Shown in pieces: positions 36,104 to 46,310 of a stretch of 64,000 bases of DNA. Each line of letters begins with the position of its first letter. Position 1 is the stretch's first letter. A program made the translations under genes and the position numbers. The stretch is from Bacterioplanoides sp965200585 (GTDB taxonomy: Bacteria > Pseudomonadota > Gammaproteobacteria > Pseudomonadales > Oceanobacteraceae). The stretch is from the NCBI RefSeq assembly GCF_965200585.1, contig NZ_OZ241361.1; one strand, 5' to 3'. The notes under the pieces were generated by a model that worked only from the letters and a program-made list of their open reading frames with translations, did not search any database and was not told the origin of the DNA.

Positions 36104-36133
36104 CCCCAGCGCCACCACGTGGTGGCGCTGGGG
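36104..36133. repeat. Perfect 30-bp palindrome
   Basis: CCCCAGCGCCACCAC is followed directly by its exact complement GTGGTGGCGCTGGGG. It lies in the 308-bp gap (35882-36189) between the NADAR gene and the small membrane-protein gene. No T run follows on either strand. It may act as a strong RNA hairpin stopping the RHS operon or as a protein-binding site. I see nothing else in that gap. Confidence 0.95.
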
Positions 36134-36189
36134 TGATTTGCACGGTGTGCTGTTATAGAGTGATCGGTTCTACTGCGATGCACTGAGCA

Positions 36190-36468
36190 TTATGCCGTAA
36201 GCTTCCCGAGCCCCAAGAAAAGTTTATATAGTAGCAACAGTATACTAAGAACAATCGGTGTATAGAGGACAACGGCGAACGTAAAAATGTACCGTTTCTT
36301 CTTATAACGAAAAACAACACTTCTACATTGCGCCTCTATCCACACCATGCCTAACAAGTAAAATAGCATGTAATAAATTTGAGTGAATAAATGAAGGCCT
36401 TCAGTACTAAAACACAGTATTAACAGTAACCACTGTGAAATTATTAGAACATAACCATTCCACCTCAT
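36190..36468 (-). CDS. Small membrane protein, candidate immunity protein of the RHS protein
   Basis: A 92-residue protein with three or four hydrophobic segments (QWLLLILCFSTEGLHLF, YYMLFYLLGMVWIEA, IFTFAVVLYTPIVLSILLLL) and a basic loop RYKKKR. No family is recognised. The gene begins one base after the stop codon of the giant RHS gene on the same strand and is AT-rich like the 3' end of that gene. Small immunity genes lie in exactly this place after RHS toxins, and the RHS tip here contains a long hydrophobic stretch. A membrane-located immunity protein is therefore a reasonable inference, not a demonstrated function. Confidence 0.55.
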   Translation of the reverse strand: MRWNGYVLIISQWLLLILCFSTEGLHLFTQIYYMLFYLLGMVWIEAQCRSVVFRYKKKRYIFTFAVVLYTPIVLSILLLLYKLFLGLGKLTA

Positions 36469-36469
36469 T

Positions 36470-39400
36470 TTAATAGCTCACCGAAATAGAGCGCAATGCG
36501 TCCTCAGCTAATTGACGTCCAAAATCATTTGCAACATCCTGATTTTGAGTACCATACTGAAAGCCTTGTAGAATCAAAGTTTGATTTGCAAGCTGAGATA
36601 TATTTGCATTGTTTCTAGCAAATTCATCACCAAAATTAATCATAGGAGTTTTCATCTCTATCACTGCGTTCGTATGAGAAAATGGGTAGCTAGTCTCAGT
36701 GTATAAACTCCCACTTCCCCCCTTAGGCGCTGGAAGCTTTCCAATAGCGAAGTCAGTCAAAAGTTCAGCTCCATCAGCAATAGCAATCTTAGATTCCGTA
36801 CTCAGGTTTGAACCCAATATATTTGTTTGTGTTGCAGTAAGGCGGAATAAGGACGAATGAGTATCTGGAATTCGATACTGCTCAGCACCATCGAAAGCTA
36901 GCTCAGCTACTGTTGCATTACCTAACTCGTAACTATTCGTTCCTAGACCGTACCCAGACTTAGCTATTATTACAGGCCCCACAACCCATCCCACATAAGG
37001 AACTCCGACAGTTATCAAATAGCCCGCATATAAGCCAAAGCTATTGCCAGCAACACCCAGTCCAGCTATAGCAGCATCTTTCCCTCTAATTCCATTCATC
37101 CCTGTCGGATCAACAAAACTAAACGGATTGCCATACACATAGCCATAGGCATTCAATCCACCGGTACGATACATATCCGCAAATACCGGATCAACCGACG
37201 TAAAGATACCCGCACCGGCATCGTACAAACGCGCATTCATATGAATAAATGGTGTGCCATCAATCATCAAGTGTCCAGTGTAACCAGAGTCTGTAATCTC
37301 TAATAACTTATCTGCGTCTTGTGAATGAACCTTACGCCCGTAAGCATCAAAGGTTTGTTTGCCATAAGAGTTGCCGTTTTCATCCCACACCGAACGGATT
37401 GACCCCAAGTGATCGACATGGGCCATATAGTAGCCAGTTTTGTCTCCACGCAAGGTAATGGCGGCATTGCGACGGTAACGATAATACGAGGAATCACCTT
37501 CAATTATCTTTTCAACACCATTCCAACGAATTACTTTACGATCGCCGTAATCGATGGATTGCAGCTCGTCAGCCGGGCCATAATTAAAGTCTATTGATGT
37601 ACCAGCTTTAGATACTGTTGTTGGCTGCCCCAGTGAATTGTATTGAATACTGTAGCCAGCAATAACTGAGGTATTACCGGTTAATGGGTAATTTACCTGA
37701 CCAGAGTAAGTAGGGGAGTCACTTATACCATCAGGCCTGCTATAAGAGTTAATCCAACCATTATAATTTCCACTATAATTTTTATACTGATAAGTATTTA
37801 AACTAACATCTTTATAGTTGAAATTACCAAAGTCGTCATAGGAAAAATTTCTACCCTGAATCGGGGAGTCAGAACTATCTGTTACTGACTCAAGCTGGCC
37901 CTTGTTGGTATAACTCATAGTCAACGCATCGTTGTTGACTGTTTCTTGCTGCTCCAGCAAGCCTGCTTTAATCCGCAAGTCTCCAAACGGATCGTAATAT
38001 AAACTTTCCCCATCCAACGTTACGTTGCCATTCGCTTTTCTGAGCTCCCGATAAATCATATGGTTCGTATGATCTTCAAACTCCTGATCATAAATAAATT
38101 TACCATTTAGATAACGTTTTTGTGTTGGTCGGTCACGACGATCAGTATCCATTAATTCCCAGATAACCTTACCGGTGGTATCCGTTACTTTGGAACGTTG
38201 CCCATTCTGATACAGGTACGTGTAGCCATAACCACTATCATAAAGTTCACCTGAGACACGGCCATAATTATCATAGCTATAAGTCAAACCAAACTGATTT
38301 CCATCAATTTTCTTAGTATGTTTATTCACCAATGGAAGACTTGGTTTATAAGTAAAATTTTCCAAAACGGCTTTAGACGTAGCCTCAGATAAGTCTGCTG
38401 GAACTGTGCTATCTAACACCTGTTCAATCGAGTCAATTAATCCTGAACGCTGGGCATCGTAATTCCAAACATAGGCTTTTTCTGTAATATCTGAGCTATT
38501 TTTAAATACACGATACTTCATACGGCCTAAAGCATCGTAGCCGGATTCAATAGCATGGCCATCAGCTGTTGTGACCTTAGTTTGTTCACCAAAGGCATTG
38601 TACTGATATTTAATATCTCCTCTTCCTGGACGAGAGGAGGTTATGATATTGCCTGCTATATCGTATTCCTGCTGATATATATATTTATTGTCAACCATTG
38701 CAGCTCCTGCAATAGAAGGTGCATGGTCTCCATAAATGGTGATATCAGTAGTATCTCCATTGCCATTATAGTTGTAAAAACGCCCAGAGACTTTATTCCC
38801 ACCAACGTTCAAGTCTTCTGCATATATTTTTTTGGAGCCCACCCCCACTAAGGACACCCAACTCCTACTCAGTCCAGATACATTTACACCTGACGCAGAG
38901 TGTGGAACAAAAGATTCTGTTTTCGTTATTTTAATCAGCGATTCTAACGTATCGAGTTTGTCCTTCAGGGGTTCTGGTATCGTATATGCTTCGTAGCTAT
39001 AAGTTTCAGTTTTAGTAGTTATTCCCTGCTCACTCGACCCTGCGATAACGGATATCCTTTTAACTTCTCCATCTGTTTGATATTGATAATTTGTCGAAGT
39101 TGTACTCAATAATGATGATACATCTGAGAAGACTGATTTTACTCGACCTTTTTCATCAAACTTACTAAAAGTGTACGCATATCCATTTACGGTTTGCCGT
39201 GCTGAACCAATAGCTTCTCCATGAATATCTAAATAAGTGGTCACATCCGCCTGACCATCGGATGAAGACAGAACTCTCATATAAGCCCCATCAGGACATA
39301 ATGAGCTACTGCATGCTTGATAAGCTATATCAGTTATACCTTCAACATTATCAGTAATCTTAGTGCTTCGACCAAACAAGTCATATTCTATTGAAGTTAC

Positions 39401-42400
39401 TTTTCCTGTTGCTAAATCAGATTGTGATACAAGACCAAAAGGTGTGTATTGATAGCTATCATATTTTTGTAATGCTTCATGTTGTATCTCGGTAGGATGA
39501 CCATTTTTGTACAACCGGTAAATAGTTTTTCTTTTTTCGCCAGTATTTATATCTTCAATTTCTTGTGAAGAAAGATAGCGAAATGAGTCAGTAAGATAAG
39601 AGTTTGTTATTTTTTTCCCTAAAGCACCAGATGTATCAGTATGTATTAATGGTACTTCATGACTACTACCTGAGGGTCTCCATAAAGTATAAGAATGGTC
39701 GACTTCTACACATTTTGTTATTAGCTCCTCATCATCACAATTTTCCCTGTAATTAAGCCCTGCTCTTTGACGAATCACTCTTTCTGTCGTTGATGTGACA
39801 AAAGCAGGATAAGATAAGCTTTCATATTCTGGCTTATAATATTTTATATAATCAGAGTTTGTAATAGTACTTTCATATAATCTGCCAAGATTATCGACTA
39901 ATGTATAGACCTCTCTAACTGGATTGTTTGGATCATTTCCAACATAAGAACCTGAGTAAAATTTCTCTCTGATTTTATAATCTATATACCTTTTATTCCT
40001 ATTACCCTCTATAATTTCTCTAACATATGGAGTTGCTGAATAAGCTTTATAATTATAATTCTGCCCTGATATTTCACTATCAATTTTATAATTCGTCACG
40101 CTGATATCAGTAACAACTACATTTCGATCACTATCATAGCTTTTATCTTCATAAATATTTTCACTTAGTCGAACATTACCTTCTCGACCTAGTCTATAAT
40201 CAGTAACTGTGCTTTTGGTGAAAGATGAAAAATTCCAAACGTCAGAAAATTTAACATTTTCATATAAATACTCTTTTTTCAGAGAACCTAAAACTCCCTC
40301 ATTAACAACTAGCTCAGAAACTTTATTCTCTAACAAATCCTGACGATTCAAGGGAGGAAGCATAGGCAGTGTTAGATCACCATGGAAATCATCATATTTT
40401 GCAGATAAAATTTCATCGTTACCAAATTTCGCTGAGATAATTTTTCCTACCATATTAGATAGTTCAATTAATCGAACATGACCCGAAGGTAACCACTCAA
40501 CAATTTCCGTTCTTCCATCCCTGTCGAAATCAGATATTTTAATACCATCAATATTTTTTGATTTTATATTAAATTTATCAGACAGCTCACCATCCAAATA
40601 AAAATCATCCCCTCCCGATATGTAAATATTAGCGCGACTGCCATCTTGATTAAGTACGATTAAATCCTGAAGACCATCAAGATTAGAATCAAATGGCACT
40701 ACATTGGAAAAGTCGGCATCGTTCTTACGATACCACTGTGTTTTAATATCACTTAAATTTGAACTAGAAAAAAAATGTAACTTATACTTATTATCTAAAT
40801 GTTGACCATGTGATAAAGTCATCACTTGCAAGCCCTCAGGAGAGGCCCTTACTAAATCGGACAAACCATCACCATTAACATCCATCCATATAGATTGATC
40901 GAAAAACAAATCTGATTCATTTTCTAAAATACTAATTACTGGTTGACGAGTTATCTGATCAAATTCGATATGATAATATTTTTTTAATCTATATTCAGGA
41001 CTGCCATTCTTAGCATCATAGCGAACCAATATCTCTAAATTACCATCTCCATCTAAATCAAGAACAGCCGTAGCATCGATCTCAATATCATCATATGACG
41101 ATATCCAAACCCCTGGAAATTCCCGAGATCGACCCCGGCCATTACCATCTGGGTCAAAATGAAAAGCTCTCACTGAAGTACCTTTATCTGCCTGGTTGGA
41201 TAACACATCAACACCCAGATGATAATTATTATAATAATAAAACGCAGAAATCCCTATAACCTCTGACAAACCATCTTTGTTCAAATCTACATCAATCGGT
41301 AATACGGCATCTTCAAAACTACCTAAATAAGTGAATTCTTCGAATTTTGAGCTTAAAGAAAAATCAGCATCTTCTCTTGAGGTTAATGCAATACCTGCTT
41401 TTGTTGACAAGTTGCATCCCACATTACCATCAATCGAAAAGCAACCTGTTCCTGTTACTTTACCAGTTAATGCAGCATACGTTGCTTCAACCTTACTGTT
41501 AACATAAATTGGATTTATTGCTTGATATTTTCCGTCACCAGATCCTGTAGCATGATTGAAATCTCCTACATCATATGTAATCGTATCAGCAGAGGATAAA
41601 TTTCTTTCGACAACACGGTAAGATTCCTCTTGTAATTTTTCAGAATATTTAAGATATACATTTCCTGTAACACCCTGATCCCAAGTATCATTTTTTGTAT
41701 ATAAAGCACCATGAACAAATTGAGCTTCAGATACATATGTGTTATCAAGAATCTCATCGGTAATAAAAGGCGTAGATCCTGATGAAATAACATATGGTTT
41801 TTCGCATCTGCTAGAATCACTAATTGTTGCACAATATTGAACATCAGAAATTCGCGGAGAGCCTTTCATCTCATATCTTAAGTAATAGTTACCTAAAACA
41901 TCATTTCCTTTACCTATAGATATTTTAGTAACTAGCTTTACGTTCTCCTCGAATGGCTTTGAATCAGCAACCCTAAATTGCGAAAAAGAATTTTTATTAC
42001 TATATTCAAACTTCACAATTATTTTATTATTCCCAGACCCGTAACTGACATTATCCAACAAGCCTTTAGCTGTATAAGAAAACACAACATTTTGATTGCT
42101 TTTCGCATCTTTAATTTCTTTTATCTTATAATATTCGCCTCGCGAAGCTCCAGTATTTACAGAACCATAAACAACCTGAGTTCCATCACCTCGATATTCA
42201 TAGAATACATGACCATCACGATCATATTTGAATGTTGTTATTTCATCTATAGAGGAGGATTTGTACTTGTATATTTTATATACACCTGATAAGGCAGAAG
42301 AATTATTTTCCTCGCCAGTTAAGACTAAATCTCTGCCATTTAAACAATAAGTACGAACACTAGACCCATAACCAATACAGGGGGAAATTTCTCGATGAAA

Positions 42401-43216
42401 AGTTGAGCTCCAACCACTACCAAATACACCCATTGATGAAGAACTATTTGAATATAAAGCTAAGTCAAGAAAAGAAATATTTTCTTGAGGCAAACGAATT
42501 GGTAATGACAAAGAGAGTAAACCATTTAATGGGTTTATATTATATTTAAGCCGATTCGTAGAAACAACATTACCAGGCCTTGGTGCATAACCAATATATT
42601 TACCGACTGTTAGTTGTCGATAATCAATATCTAAATTATGCGTAACAATTAGGGAACTACCGCTCTGGCCGATGTCTAAAACCTCTTTGACAACTCCATC
42701 ATTAGCCAGCACACCAATTTCATCTTTACCGTCACCGTCAAGATCTTCAATCGTTATATTACCCGCAAGCTCACTTGTTGCTAAATAAGCAACTCTAGTA
42801 GGTCTAGGGCCTGCGTCGCCATAAATAACAAACGCTTTCGCTCCGCTCAAATTACTTCTGGCTAATAGATCCTGTCGACCATCACCATTAAAATCACCAG
42901 CTAGGATATTAAGCCCAGTCCATGAACCAGAATCACCTATACGCACTTTTCTCGTTTGCAGATTCTCGGGCTGCCCCCAGCTCCAGCTTTGAGGCGCAGC
43001 AAGATGAAATGCTTCTGAGTCACGATATTCGATCGGAATAGAGATATCTGAGGAAATCAATAAATATCGGCTGTAAGGCTGGAATTTTAGGGTTCCCCCC
43101 GTAGGTGAATGCTGCGCATATTCAACATAGAAAGAGTCTTCTTTCAGGTTTGTATCAGCACAGGCAAATTGATAAAAAAATACGTGTAAAACGAAGAGAG
43201 TGAGGATACGTAGCAT
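36470..43216 (-). CDS. Giant secreted FG-GAP/RHS-repeat protein with variable C-terminal tip
   Basis: A 2248-residue protein with a signal peptide (FFYQFACA, about residue 20). The N-terminal part has calcium-binding FG-GAP/VCBS motifs (DFNGDGRQDLL near residue 110, DLDGDGKDEIG near 160, and five more between about 640 and 900). The middle has YD/RHS repeats (TSIEYDLFGRSTKI, IKYQYNAFGEQTKV). The RHS core is at about 1930-2040 (HVDHLGSIRSVWD, YGYVYGNPFSFVDPTG), the conserved boundary where RHS proteins switch to a polymorphic tip. The last 207 residues form that tip, with a glycine-rich hydrophobic segment (GYLITVGVPYVGWVVGPVII). RHS proteins cage and deliver toxins. Much of the N-terminal coding region is strikingly AT-rich compared with the RHS core and with flanking genes, which suggests transfer or a mosaic origin. 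The tip's activity is unknown. Confidence 0.88.
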   Translation of the reverse strand: MLRILTLFVLHVFFYQFACADTNLKEDSFYVEYAQHSPTGGTLKFQPYSRYLLISSDISIPIEYRDSEAFHLAAPQSWSWGQPENLQTRKVRIGDSGSWTGLNILAGDFNGDGRQDLLARSNLSGAKAFVIYGDAGPRPTRVAYLATSELAGNITIEDLDGDGKDEIGVLANDGVVKEVLDIGQSGSSLIVTHNLDIDYRQLTVGKYIGYAPRPGNVVSTNRLKYNINPLNGLLSLSLPIRLPQENISFLDLALYSNSSSSMGVFGSGWSSTFHREISPCIGYGSSVRTYCLNGRDLVLTGEENNSSALSGVYKIYKYKSSSIDEITTFKYDRDGHVFYEYRGDGTQVVYGSVNTGASRGEYYKIKEIKDAKSNQNVVFSYTAKGLLDNVSYGSGNNKIIVKFEYSNKNSFSQFRVADSKPFEENVKLVTKISIGKGNDVLGNYYLRYEMKGSPRISDVQYCATISDSSRCEKPYVISSGSTPFITDEILDNTYVSEAQFVHGALYTKNDTWDQGVTGNVYLKYSEKLQEESYRVVERNLSSADTITYDVGDFNHATGSGDGKYQAINPIYVNSKVEATYAALTGKVTGTGCFSIDGNVGCNLSTKAGIALTSREDADFSLSSKFEEFTYLGSFEDAVLPIDVDLNKDGLSEVIGISAFYYYNNYHLGVDVLSNQADKGTSVRAFHFDPDGNGRGRSREFPGVWISSYDDIEIDATAVLDLDGDGNLEILVRYDAKNGSPEYRLKKYYHIEFDQITRQPVISILENESDLFFDQSIWMDVNGDGLSDLVRASPEGLQVMTLSHGQHLDNKYKLHFFSSSNLSDIKTQWYRKNDADFSNVVPFDSNLDGLQDLIVLNQDGSRANIYISGGDDFYLDGELSDKFNIKSKNIDGIKISDFDRDGRTEIVEWLPSGHVRLIELSNMVGKIISAKFGNDEILSAKYDDFHGDLTLPMLPPLNRQDLLENKVSELVVNEGVLGSLKKEYLYENVKFSDVWNFSSFTKSTVTDYRLGREGNVRLSENIYEDKSYDSDRNVVVTDISVTNYKIDSEISGQNYNYKAYSATPYVREIIEGNRNKRYIDYKIREKFYSGSYVGNDPNNPVREVYTLVDNLGRLYESTITNSDYIKYYKPEYESLSYPAFVTSTTERVIRQRAGLNYRENCDDEELITKCVEVDHSYTLWRPSGSSHEVPLIHTDTSGALGKKITNSYLTDSFRYLSSQEIEDINTGEKRKTIYRLYKNGHPTEIQHEALQKYDSYQYTPFGLVSQSDLATGKVTSIEYDLFGRSTKITDNVEGITDIAYQACSSSLCPDGAYMRVLSSSDGQADVTTYLDIHGEAIGSARQTVNGYAYTFSKFDEKGRVKSVFSDVSSLLSTTSTNYQYQTDGEVKRISVIAGSSEQGITTKTETYSYEAYTIPEPLKDKLDTLESLIKITKTESFVPHSASGVNVSGLSRSWVSLVGVGSKKIYAEDLNVGGNKVSGRFYNYNGNGDTTDITIYGDHAPSIAGAAMVDNKYIYQQEYDIAGNIITSSRPGRGDIKYQYNAFGEQTKVTTADGHAIESGYDALGRMKYRVFKNSSDITEKAYVWNYDAQRSGLIDSIEQVLDSTVPADLSEATSKAVLENFTYKPSLPLVNKHTKKIDGNQFGLTYSYDNYGRVSGELYDSGYGYTYLYQNGQRSKVTDTTGKVIWELMDTDRRDRPTQKRYLNGKFIYDQEFEDHTNHMIYRELRKANGNVTLDGESLYYDPFGDLRIKAGLLEQQETVNNDALTMSYTNKGQLESVTDSSDSPIQGRNFSYDDFGNFNYKDVSLNTYQYKNYSGNYNGWINSYSRPDGISDSPTYSGQVNYPLTGNTSVIAGYSIQYNSLGQPTTVSKAGTSIDFNYGPADELQSIDYGDRKVIRWNGVEKIIEGDSSYYRYRRNAAITLRGDKTGYYMAHVDHLGSIRSVWDENGNSYGKQTFDAYGRKVHSQDADKLLEITDSGYTGHLMIDGTPFIHMNARLYDAGAGIFTSVDPVFADMYRTGGLNAYGYVYGNPFSFVDPTGMNGIRGKDAAIAGLGVAGNSFGLYAGYLITVGVPYVGWVVGPVIIAKSGYGLGTNSYELGNATVAELAFDGAEQYRIPDTHSSLFRLTATQTNILGSNLSTESKIAIADGAELLTDFAIGKLPAPKGGSGSLYTETSYPFSHTNAVIEMKTPMINFGDEFARNNANISQLANQTLILQGFQYGTQNQDVANDFGRQLAEDALRSISVSY

Positions 43217-43286
43217 AGGGCATTCCGTTGCTTTTTTATTTATCTCTAGATTATATTGAACTATCGATAAAAATCTATAGCAATAA

Positions 43287-43322
43287 AAACGCCCAACTAG
43301 TTATCACTAATTGGGCGTTTTA
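43287..43322 (-). terminator. Intrinsic terminator after gatB
   Basis: Arms AAAACGCCCAA (43287-43297) and TTGGGCGTTTT (43312-43322) form an 11-bp stem 22 bp after the gatB stop. On the minus strand the stem's own T tract extends to TTTTT. Confidence 0.85.
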
Positions 43323-43343
43323 ACTTCCACAAAAGACCGGCTA

Positions 43344-44810
43344 TTAACCCAGCTCAGAAAGCTTCTTCTTCAGAACTTCCATCACCACCTGCGGGTTAAC
43401 ACCTTTCGCCGCTTTACGGGTAGCACCAATAAATGGCCCCATCGCTTTGCCACGTTTTTCTTCCGGTGTGGCAAGGTAGGTTTCCACCAGCTTAGCGTTA
43501 TCCGCTAATACCTGTTCAACAATGGATTCGATCGCGCCAGTGTCAGACACCTGCTTCAGGCCCAGTGAATCGACCAACGCATCAACGTCGTCGCCCTTGC
43601 CTTCAAGCAGTGCATTAAAGACTTCTTTCGCGCCACCGTTATTCAGGGTGTTGTCTTTAATTAATACCAGAATACGACCAAGCTGTTCGGCATTAACTGC
43701 CAGCTCAGTGACATCGATTTCCAGACGATTCAATGCAGCCGATACATCAGCTTGCACCCAGTTGGCCGCCAGCTTGTAATCGTTAGCGATTTTCGCCGCA
43801 TCTTCGAAGTAGTGAGCTAGGTCGCGATTAGACGCAATCACAGCCGCGTCGGTTGCGCTTAAGCCGTGGTCTTTCACAAAACGAGCACGTTTGGCATCCG
43901 GTAATTCCGGCAGAGTTTCACGTACCGCTTCGATGTAGTTATCGTCGATAATAACCGGCAATAAATCCGGGCACGGGAAATAGCGGTAGTCGTTCGCGAC
44001 TTCTTTCGAGCGCATGGAACGGGTTTCGTTTTTATCGGCATCGTACAGGCGAGTTTCCTGAACGATCACGCCGCCGTCTTCCAGTACTTCCATCTGACGT
44101 TCGATTTCAACTTCAATCGCACGCTCAACGTTACGGAACGAGTTCACGTTTTTAATTTCAGTACGGGTACCGAATTCTTCCTGGCCTTTCGGACGCAGCG
44201 ATACGTTACAGTCACAACGCATAGAGCCCTGCGACAGATCGCCGTCACACACACCTAAGTAGGTCACGATGCTATGCATTTTACGGAAATAGGCCGCGGC
44301 TTCTTTGGCAGAACGTAATTCCGGCTCAGATACAATTTCGATTAACGGCGTACCGGCACGGTTTAAATCGATACCCGAAAATCCGTCGAAACCTTCGTGT
44401 ACTGATTTACCGGCATCTTCTTCCAAGTGTGCACGAGTTACATTAATTCTGCGCGTTTCGCCATCATCCAGCTCAATATCGATATGGCCCATGCCGACAA
44501 TTGGGTGGTGCAGCTGAGTGGTCTGATAACCTTTTGGCGAATCCGGGTAGAAATAGTTTTTACGGTCGAACACGGATTTTTTACCAATCTCCGCATCAAT
44601 CGCTAAACCGAATTTCACCGCCATACGCAGTGCTTCTTCGTTAAATACCGGTAAAACACCCGGTAAACCCAGATCAACAGCGTTGGCCTGAGTGTTGGCT
44701 TCGGCACCATATGCAGTGCTTGAGCCAGAGAAAATTTTGGATTTGGTCGACAACTGAGCGTGAATCTCAAGGCCGATTACAACTTCCCATTCCCCTGTAT
44801 ATAAAGTCAT
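43344..44810 (-). CDS. gatB: Aspartyl/glutamyl-tRNA amidotransferase subunit B
   Basis: GatB binds misacylated Glu-tRNA(Gln) or Asp-tRNA(Asn) and activates it for amidation by GatA. The 488-residue length is normal. Motifs: EVVIGLEIHAQLSTKSKIF at the start, DRKNYFYPDSPKGYQ, the SMRCDCNVSLRP metal/active-site region, EIKNVNSFRNVERAIE, and the C-terminal YqeY-like helical domain (GKAMGPFIGATRKAAKG). It follows gatA by 12 bp and ends the gatCAB operon. Confidence 0.98.
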   Translation of the reverse strand: MTLYTGEWEVVIGLEIHAQLSTKSKIFSGSSTAYGAEANTQANAVDLGLPGVLPVFNEEALRMAVKFGLAIDAEIGKKSVFDRKNYFYPDSPKGYQTTQLHHPIVGMGHIDIELDDGETRRINVTRAHLEEDAGKSVHEGFDGFSGIDLNRAGTPLIEIVSEPELRSAKEAAAYFRKMHSIVTYLGVCDGDLSQGSMRCDCNVSLRPKGQEEFGTRTEIKNVNSFRNVERAIEVEIERQMEVLEDGGVIVQETRLYDADKNETRSMRSKEVANDYRYFPCPDLLPVIIDDNYIEAVRETLPELPDAKRARFVKDHGLSATDAAVIASNRDLAHYFEDAAKIANDYKLAANWVQADVSAALNRLEIDVTELAVNAEQLGRILVLIKDNTLNNGGAKEVFNALLEGKGDDVDALVDSLGLKQVSDTGAIESIVEQVLADNAKLVETYLATPEEKRGKAMGPFIGATRKAAKGVNPQVVMEVLKKKLSELG

Positions 44811-44822
44811 TTCCGCCTCCTT

Positions 44823-46289
44823 CTATACGCCAGCCGGTGTTTTTAAATGCCAGTCGGTTGCTTGCTGGAATTTATGGCCAGCATTTAACAGACGGGCTTC
44901 GTCGAAATAATTACCAATTAACTGCAGGCCAACCGGTAAATCCTTTCCACCTTCAACACCCACCTGACCACATGGGATCGACATACCCGGCAGACCCGCC
45001 AGGTTTAATGCGATGGTGAAAATATCTTCCAGATACATGGCCACTGGGTCGTCACCTTTTTCACCGGCTTTAAACGCAGGTGTTGGGGTTACCGGGCTCA
45101 TGATCATGTCGACGTCTTTAAAGGCTTCAACAAAATCGTTTTTAATTAAACGACGAACCTGTTGTGCTTTTTTGTAGTAAGCGTCGTAGAAACCAGCCGA
45201 CAGCGCGTAGGTGCCAACCATAATGCGGCGCTTAACTTCGTCACCAAAACCTTCGCCACGGGAGCGAACGTAAAGGTCGTTAATGTCTTTTGGATCTTCA
45301 CAGCGGTAACCAAAACGAACGCCATCCATACGAGACAGGTTGGCCGAACATTCTGCCGGAGCAACAATGTAATACGCAGGAACCGCCAGGTGGGTATTGG
45401 GTAAAGAAATCTCTTTTACCTTCACGCCCTGGTTTTCGTATTCTTTAATGGCGTTCATTACCTGCTGCTGCATTTCCGGCGATAAATCATCGCGGAAATA
45501 TTCAGTCGGCAGGCCAACCGTCATACCTTCTAACGAATCATTCAGCGTCGCAGTGTAATCCGGAATCTCGTGATCAACGCAAGTTGAGTCTTTGTTATCG
45601 TAGCTCGCCATCACATTCATCATCATGGCGGAGTCTTCGGCGGTACGGGTCATGGTGCCGGCCTGATCCAGGCTCGAAGCAAACGCGATCATACCGTAAC
45701 GGGAAACACGGCCATAAGTTGGCTTCAGACCAGTGATGCCACACAGTGCTGCTGGCTGGCGAATCGAACCACCGGTATCGGTTGCCGTGGCACCCGGAAC
45801 CAAACGTGCAGCAACCGCTGCTGCCGAACCACCGGAAGAGCCACCCGGAACACGATCCGTATCCCACGGGTTTTTCACCGCACCGTAATACGAGCTTTCG
45901 TTGGATGAGCCCATGGCGAATTCATCCATATTGGTTTTACCCAAACACACCGCACCGGCTTTATTAAAGTTGTCGGCCACGGTGGAATCGTAAGGCGCTT
46001 CAAAATTGCTCAGCATTTTCGAGGCACAGGTGGTTAATACCCCTTCGGTGCAGAAAATATCTTTGTGAGCCATCGGCACACCAGTCCAGGCTTCAGCATT
46101 ACCTGCGGCACGACGTTCGTCGGCGGCTTTGGCTTGTGCCAGTGCCTGTTCTTCGGTGACGGTAATAAAGCTGTTGTAGTCGCCGTCTTTGTCTTTAATC
46201 CGGCCTAATAAATCCTGAGTGATTTCAACACTGGAATATTCACCCGCCGCTAACTCGCGGGAAATCTCAGCAATGGTTTTGTTATGCAT
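44823..46289 (-). CDS. gatA: Aspartyl/glutamyl-tRNA amidotransferase subunit A
   Basis: GatA is the amidase subunit of the GatCAB complex, releasing ammonia from glutamine for tRNA-dependent amidation. The 488-residue product has the amidase signature: catalytic Lys in PMAHKDIF, the Gly/Ser-rich GGSSGGSAAAVAARLVPGA and the TDTGGSIRQPAALCG serine. It lies between gatC and gatB, as is usual. Confidence 0.98.
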   Translation of the reverse strand: MHNKTIAEISRELAAGEYSSVEITQDLLGRIKDKDGDYNSFITVTEEQALAQAKAADERRAAGNAEAWTGVPMAHKDIFCTEGVLTTCASKMLSNFEAPYDSTVADNFNKAGAVCLGKTNMDEFAMGSSNESSYYGAVKNPWDTDRVPGGSSGGSAAAVAARLVPGATATDTGGSIRQPAALCGITGLKPTYGRVSRYGMIAFASSLDQAGTMTRTAEDSAMMMNVMASYDNKDSTCVDHEIPDYTATLNDSLEGMTVGLPTEYFRDDLSPEMQQQVMNAIKEYENQGVKVKEISLPNTHLAVPAYYIVAPAECSANLSRMDGVRFGYRCEDPKDINDLYVRSRGEGFGDEVKRRIMVGTYALSAGFYDAYYKKAQQVRRLIKNDFVEAFKDVDMIMSPVTPTPAFKAGEKGDDPVAMYLEDIFTIALNLAGLPGMSIPCGQVGVEGGKDLPVGLQLIGNYFDEARLLNAGHKFQQATDWHLKTPAGV

Positions 46290-46310
46290 ATCTCAATATT
46301 CCTTCGCTGA

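Noticed and set aside
41566..41844. Frame inside the RHS gene on the same strand
   Set aside because: Shadow of the AT-rich RHS coding region in another frame.
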